Source: Alkalibacillus silvisoli
Lineage (GTDB): Bacteria; Bacillota; Bacilli; Bacillales; Alkalibacillaceae
Assembly: GCF_039521975.1 (NCBI RefSeq)
Contig: NZ_BAAACZ010000010.1
Coordinates: 23,658 to 87,657, forward strand
Reading direction: 5' to 3'
Length of the DNA stretch: 64,000 bases
Under the pieces are notes generated by a model. That model did not search any database. It saw nothing but the letters and a program-made list of their open reading frames with translations, and was not told the DNA's origin. The position numbers and the translations under genes were made by a program. Position 1 is the first letter of the stretch. Each line of letters opens with the position of its first letter. This document shows, piece by piece, positions 59,531 through 64,000 of the stretch.

Positions 59531-60795
59531 TAGGCGTTCACCTCAATATGTCTTCTTGCTAATCGGTCTTCATTTAACCAAGTGACCTTCACACCTGAAT
59601 AGTGAAGCTGATCTATTCCGATTCTTTCCTCTGAACTCATTAAATGCTTACTTCTTATGAAAATGATATGAATATCAGTATGCTGTTGTTTTAAACGCAT
59701 GACTGTTTGGTTAATTGCCTTTGATAACTCATGTGTAACAATCACTAAATAACGATCTTTAGATAATTGCCACGCTTCACTTCTTAATTGTTGAGCAAAC
59801 TGAGCATCATCAACAAGCTCTATTTGGCTTAACAGACGAGTTAGCTGTTCAACCGATTGTTTGCCATGAGACAACACTAATTCTTCTCGGCCTTTTCCTA
59901 AAGCAATAACTGAGACATTACCGTGATCCTCATAAGCATCTAATGCAACTGCATGCGTTAATTCGACTGCCGCTTCAAACGCCAGCCAAAGTCGGTGATC
60001 TTTCGTACTTCCATTTAATATAATCGATAAATCTTTATGCTTTTCTTCTTCAAACTCTTTAGTAACGAGGGTCTGCTTCCTAGCAGTTGTCTTCCAATCG
60101 ATCCAAGATAATTGGTCTCCCGGAGCATAGTCTCTAACTCCTGAAACAAGGTTAGTATGATTTGCTTTTACTGAGTAAGCCACTCGCTGTCCTTCTTCAA
60201 ACGCTGACCTTTCTAGCTCTAATTGTAATGATACTTCACCAGGTTCAACTAGAATAGCTGTTTCAAACTCATACCAGCGCTCCTTCTTAACTAGTCCTAA
60301 CAAATCCCCCGTTAATAGCTTTACCCGTCCGAATTCATGTCTTCCTCTAGGAATTGAATCTAACCTGTACTGATAAGTTAGCTTCCTCTTAAAAAAAGGA
60401 AACATAATTGTTTTATTATCATGGCGGTTTTGAAGTTTTTTAGGATCCGCTAAAAACTTATACTTATGATGTCTCGTATCATGCCACGTGAGCATTTCAG
60501 GCACGCCATCTTCTACAATCATATAAAAGATCGGTAACGGTAAAACACGTTTAATATTCACCGTGACATGCAACGTTTGAGAAGCCTGTAGATAATGCCT
60601 ACTTACATGACGTTCTACTTTTACGAGTTTCATAGGATAGAAGATCACCAAAATCGAATAAGCCAAAATCGGTATAAAGCTAAAAAATAAAAACCAGCTA
60701 ACAAATCCACCTTGAAACATGCTATATGTGAATAATACGGTCATTAACGTGACGACTAATAATATTTTAAAGGCAAATTTAAATGACTTTACCAT
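59530..60795 (-). CDS. yeaD: DUF58 domain protein (YeaD-like)
   Basis: A 421-aa protein with two N-terminal membrane helices (about 8-55) and a C-terminal DUF58/von Willebrand A-like domain, recognised by YAPGDQLSWIDWKTTARKQT. Substrate partner of the MoxR ATPase encoded just upstream; the two genes abut. Confidence 0.92.
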   Translation of the reverse strand: MVKSFKFAFKILLVVTLMTVLFTYSMFQGGFVSWFLFFSFIPILAYSILVIFYPMKLVKVERHVSRHYLQASQTLHVTVNIKRVLPLPIFYMIVEDGVPEMLTWHDTRHHKYKFLADPKKLQNRHDNKTIMFPFFKRKLTYQYRLDSIPRGRHEFGRVKLLTGDLLGLVKKERWYEFETAILVEPGEVSLQLELERSAFEEGQRVAYSVKANHTNLVSGVRDYAPGDQLSWIDWKTTARKQTLVTKEFEEEKHKDLSIILNGSTKDHRLWLAFEAAVELTHAVALDAYEDHGNVSVIALGKGREELVLSHGKQSVEQLTRLLSQIELVDDAQFAQQLRSEAWQLSKDRYLVIVTHELSKAINQTVMRLKQQHTDIHIIFIRSKHLMSSEERIGIDQLHYSGVKVTWLNEDRLARRHIEVNA

Positions 60796-61755
60796 TTAAG
60801 ATCCTCTTTCAACTGGAATCATCGTCTTTTTAATTAAGTCTTCTAGAATCTGTTTGTCTGTCTTACCTTCAAACTTCGCTTCTGATGTTAATAACAGGCG
60901 GTGCGCCAATACATGTGGTGCCATATATTTCACATCATCTGGAAGTGTATAGTCTCGCCCTTGAATAAAAGCATACGCTTGAGACGCTTTCATTAACGCA
61001 ATAGAAGCACGCGGACTCGCACCTAATTGAATTAATGGGTTTTTACGCGTGTTAGATACGATTTCGACGATATATTTTTTCACCGAATCACTAACGTGAA
61101 TACCTTGAACTTGTGACTGCTTCTCTAATAGTTCTTCTCTAGTCATAACAGGTGTCAACGTTTCTATTGGGTGTACATTTGTCGTGCGATTAAGCATCGT
61201 AATCTCTTCTTGTTTTACAGGGTAACCCATCTTCAACTTTAATAGAAACCGGTCCAATTGGGCCTCAGGTAAAGGGTAAGTCCCTTCATATTCAATTGGG
61301 TTTTGAGTTGCTAATACAAAGAATGGGTTATTCAACTCCATTGTCACACCATCAACTGTAATATGCTTCTCTTCCATACTTTCTAAAAGGGCTGATTGGG
61401 TTTTGGGTGATGTACGATTAATCTCATCAGCAAGCACAATATTACCCATAATCGGTCCTGGCTGAAACTCAAACTTCATCTCTTTTTGATTATAAATCGA
61501 AACACCTGTAACATCAGAAGGCAATAAGTCAGGTGTAAATTGAACTCTCTTAAACTCTAAATCAACTGACTTAGCAAGCGCCCGAACTAGCATTGTTTTA
61601 CCAACACCTGGCACATCCTCTAATAAAACATGCCCTTGTGCTAATAAGGCAACAATTGTAAATTCGATTGCTTCTCGTTTACCGACCATAACCTTTTCCA
61701 TATTATCAAATAAATCATTTATTTTAGTTTGTTGCTCGGCCATTTGCTGGTTCAT
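60796..61755 (-). CDS. yeaC: MoxR-type AAA+ ATPase (YeaC-like)
   Basis: A 319-aa AAA+ protein: Walker A LEDVPGVGKTMLVRALA, Walker B NIVLADEINRTSPKTQSALL, sensor 1 ATQNPIEYEGTYPLPEAQLD and Arg fingers. MoxR ATPases act as chaperones for VWA proteins. AGGAGG lies nine bases before the ATG at 61755; a TTG one codon earlier is less likely. First gene of the three-gene operon. Confidence 0.95.
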   Translation of the reverse strand: MNQQMAEQQTKINDLFDNMEKVMVGKREAIEFTIVALLAQGHVLLEDVPGVGKTMLVRALAKSVDLEFKRVQFTPDLLPSDVTGVSIYNQKEMKFEFQPGPIMGNIVLADEINRTSPKTQSALLESMEEKHITVDGVTMELNNPFFVLATQNPIEYEGTYPLPEAQLDRFLLKLKMGYPVKQEEITMLNRTTNVHPIETLTPVMTREELLEKQSQVQGIHVSDSVKKYIVEIVSNTRKNPLIQLGASPRASIALMKASQAYAFIQGRDYTLPDDVKYMAPHVLAHRLLLTSEAKFEGKTDKQILEDLIKKTMIPVERGS

Positions 61756-61873
61756 CAACTCTAACCTCCTAAATTGTCATAACATTCCGCTAAATTAATC
61801 TTACTATAAAATTATGATACAATGTGGCTAATTTTATACATCTTCTAGGTTTATTTTCTATTAAACAATCAAA

Positions 61874-62035
61874 TTATTTCGATTGATCAATCTTATACCC
61901 TAGTTTTTTCATATTTTCTCTATAATTTCGACATTGTTCTTTAAAACATTTCGCTTTAAAATCTTTCGGTAATTGATCTTTAAATTTTTCATAACAAAAA
62001 CAACGATCCACGCTATACCACCTACTTTTTGTCAT
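61874..62035 (-). CDS. Small Cys-rich protein, hypothetical
   Basis: Fifty-three codons from an ATG at 62035 with four Cys (DRCFCYEKF and KCFKEQCRNY), arranged as two pairs that could bind a metal, and many Lys. An in-frame start 16 codons earlier gives a hydrophobic, unlikely N-terminus. The ribosome binding site is weak. Function unknown. Confidence 0.45.
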   Translation of the reverse strand: MTKSRWYSVDRCFCYEKFKDQLPKDFKAKCFKEQCRNYRENMKKLGYKIDQSK

Positions 62036-62090
62036 CTTAAATATTATGGTAACATGATAAGCAAAATTGTGGGATGGAATCATTTGTAGG

Positions 62091-62198
62091 AATTAAGCGA
62101 ACCCTCAATTAATCGGGCATTCGCTTAAAAAAGAGGAATTACGCCCGATTATTTTTAATTTAGCCCGATTAATATTTAATTAGGCGAAAAATATACCA
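62091..62198. repeat. AT-rich intergenic repeats with GCCCGATTA units and a 9-bp inverted repeat
   Basis: TTAAGCGAA and TTCGCTTAA form perfect arms around CCCTC...CGGGC. Then follow units AATTACGCCCGATTAT, AATTTAGCCCGATTAAT and AATTAGGCGAA at 62137, 62157 and 62178, steps of 20 and 21 bp. Convergent or terminator function is possible; no gene is present. Confidence 0.55.
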
Positions 62199-62237
62199 AT
62201 CAACTTGCTTAAGCCAATTGGTTTAGGTCAGCGGTTA

Positions 62238-63152
62238 TTATTCTGCTTCTATAAACTGTTTAATGTCTGCTTTATTTTCTATATAAGTTTCTTCCCCTAA
62301 TTGAATTAATTCATCAATATATTTAACTTCATCAAAGGAAACTTCCTTCCCTAAATCCCGATTGATACGAAGATAATGATCATTAAGAAGTAACTTACAA
62401 TGATAAGAGGTCGATTCTGAGGATAAGTGAAGGACAAGATCTAACAATTTTGGGGTCACTTTCATTGTTAACAAACGAAAGGGAAGCCATTGTTTCAGCC
62501 CCCAATCACCTTCTTTACTAATATTAAATTCGATATTTTGAAGCCCAGTTCCTAGTGATAATATTTTGATATCGCTAATATCTTGTTTGAAATGGTGTAT
62601 GGCTTCAGTAATACCAATTAATGAAGGATTATTAGACCACAATCCACCATCAATTGATAAATACTGATTACTAATATTATTCGGTGGAAAATAGATCGGA
62701 GCTGAACAAGATGATAGGACGGCATCCCACAGTTTAATGTTTCTCCTTCCATCATCGTTATGGCCATAATTTGAACGATAAATATAAGGCTTACCATGAG
62801 TGACATCTACAGCCGGAATTAGTAAGGGTTTTTGAATGTCTTGAAGTGAATATTCGCCAAATGCTTTTTGAAAGAATTTCCTTAAGTACTTGTCACCATA
62901 AACACTTTTAATAAGACCAATTTTAGATTGGCGTCTAAATATCTTCTTTCCATATTTTTTATAATACCCCATAACATCTGACATCTTCTTATTCAAGACA
63001 ATTGAACTTCCAATAATCGAACCTGTACTCGCACCCGTTATGATATCAAAATGCTCCCCCACTGGAAGATTATATTCCTCTTCTAGCGATTGAAGAATAG
63101 CAACAGCCAAAACACCCCGGATTCCACCACCATCAATGCTTAATATTTTCAT
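62238..63152 (-). CDS. Patatin-like phospholipase
   Basis: A 304-aa lipid hydrolase with the patatin oxyanion loop DGGGIRG (7-13), nucleophile elbow GASTG (Ser42) and catalytic Asp in DGG (168-170). The opening ILSIDGGGIRG and length are like plant patatins and the CBASS effector CapV, not the RssA/YchK type. No cyclase or CBASS gene is visible nearby. AAGGTGA precedes the ATG. Expected to release fatty acids from phospholipids. Confidence 0.85.
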   Translation of the reverse strand: MKILSIDGGGIRGVLAVAILQSLEEEYNLPVGEHFDIITGASTGSIIGSSIVLNKKMSDVMGYYKKYGKKIFRRQSKIGLIKSVYGDKYLRKFFQKAFGEYSLQDIQKPLLIPAVDVTHGKPYIYRSNYGHNDDGRRNIKLWDAVLSSCSAPIYFPPNNISNQYLSIDGGLWSNNPSLIGITEAIHHFKQDISDIKILSLGTGLQNIEFNISKEGDWGLKQWLPFRLLTMKVTPKLLDLVLHLSSESTSYHCKLLLNDHYLRINRDLGKEVSFDEVKYIDELIQLGEETYIENKADIKQFIEAE

Positions 63153-63329
63153 ATGTAATCACCTTATATCTCTTTTTAATAATGAATGACCTACTATACG
63201 AACAACACTACATCGTTACTTTATCCAAAATAACTAAGCGTTATGCGTGGGTCACCACAACATACAAAGGGCTTCCCCACTTTTTTTTAGAAAGCTTTCA
63301 TTCGACCGCATTAAAGTTTTTTAACTCTG

Positions 63330-63932
63330 CTAATATTTAAATAACATAGCGATAATAACATGTCCTGTTCCTATTGTGTAAAAGAGAACTTGATCGCCTC
63401 TTTTTACTTTGCCTGACTGGATTCCTTCATATAAAGCAAGTATAGGACTAGTTACAGCTGTATAACCGTACCGATCTCCTATATATAACATTTGGCTTGG
63501 ATTTAAAGAATATTGCTCCCTAATTCGTTCAACGTTTTTAAATACAGACTGTGAAGGAGCGATGTAATCTATATCATCCATCGTCATTCCGTGATCAAAA
63601 AGCAAATCATCAAACAACATAAAAGTCTCAGGCATTGTATCTTTAGGCTTTGAGACTTCCTTAATATATGGAGTCGAACTTGGATTTGTTAGGAAATTTG
63701 ATAAACCAGTATGAGGAAATACTAATCCGTCGATCTCTGTTGTTTCCGTTCGATAACTAGCATCAATAAAACCAGTATTTTCTTTAGTTTTTTCTAGTAT
63801 TACTGCACAAGCTGCATCACCGAAATTCCCATAGGTCACAGCATCATCCGGGTCTGAAAAAAGTGATAAATAATCGGAACCTACAACCAATGTACTTTCA
63901 ACTCTTGGATTAGATTGCATATACCTTGAAGC
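63330..63932 (-). pseudogene. KAS III/thiolase-fold synthase, C-terminal two thirds, cut by an IS element
   Basis: The frame is open from the IS junction at 63932 (ASRYMQSNPRVESTLVVGSD) to the stop at 63330. It has YGNFGDAACAVILEK and a KAS III-type C-terminus (YIGDRYGYTAVTSPILALYE, KVKRGDQVLFYTIGTG). The start and the catalytic Cys region are missing. The positions where FabH has its His and Asn appear to be Ser (PSQSVF) and Tyr (DRYGYT), so even the intact protein may not have been an ordinary condensing enzyme. Confidence 0.75.
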
Positions 63933-64000
63933 TGTTTATAGTAATCTAAAACTGACCCAGAATCGCAATTGAAAACTGACCCAAAGTAATAGAAAATTAC
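63933..64000. mobile_element. End of an IS21-family insertion sequence
   Basis: From TGTTTATAG at 63933 the sequence carries two copies of AAAACTGACCCA about 22 bp apart (TCTAAAACTGACCCAG and TTGAAAACTGACCCAA). Terminal TG and repeated TGACCC blocks are the pattern of IS21-type ends in Bacillaceae. The transposase genes lie outside the window. Confidence 0.65.

Overview
The window looks like a chromosome segment of a low-GC, Gram-positive, probably halotolerant member of the Bacillaceae. This is inferred from the AT-rich sequence, strong AGGAGG-type ribosome binding sites, many acid-rich proteins, lipoproteins with Gram-positive lipoboxes, and blocks in Bacillus subtilis-like order (yerA-yerB-yerC ... 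pcrB-pcrA-ligA-camS; yeaC-yeaD-yebA ... pbuG ... yebE-yebG; gatCAB). I see no rRNA, tRNA or CRISPR.

Layout. 0-7.7 kb: small-molecule and stress enzymes (Nudix, VOC, WrbA-like quinone reductase behind an MhqR-like palindrome, SDR, Dus) and an Msr-like ABC-F ribosome protection gene behind a macrolide-type leader peptide. 7.9-17.7 kb: an accessory island with an IS21 transposase scrap, a TraB-like protein, a decayed serine recombinase, and a four-gene operon (sigma-70 region 4-like HTH protein, ParB-like protein, PLD-helicase fusion, 42-aa protein) that resembles a phage-defence locus I cannot match to a named system. 18-30 kb: housekeeping (rlmD-like, bstA-like, dagK, gatCAB, tldD/tldE-like pair, pepF). 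30.5-34.6 kb: a second accessory patch with a broken lipoprotein gene, a 40-aa secreted peptide gene divergent from an HTH-TPR (RRNPP-type) receptor, an Rgg-like regulator and a TraB/GumN lipoprotein plus a scrap of its paralog. 34.8-62 kb: mostly conserved genes (rocA, camS, ligA, pcrA, pcrB, glyS with a T-box, mgtE with an M-box, crcB pair, yerCBA, pbuG with a purine riboswitch, MoxR/DUF58/transglutaminase operon). 62.2-64 kb: a patatin phospholipase and a KAS III-like gene cut by the end of an IS21-family element.

The strongest second-look items are short genes and RNA switches missed by length-based gene calling: (1) a 12-codon leader peptide, MHSIRLRFPTLN, nearly the ErmD leader, with a consensus promoter and three terminator-like hairpins before the ABC-F gene; (2) a 28-codon leader starting MDPE, as Salmonella MgtL does, between the M-box and mgtE, with two mutually exclusive pairings; (3) the peptide/receptor quorum-sensing pair with a PlcR-box-like palindrome; (4) the defence-like operon; (5) several intergenic arrays of about 20-bp units in different sequence families, two of them joined to the same terminator hairpin.
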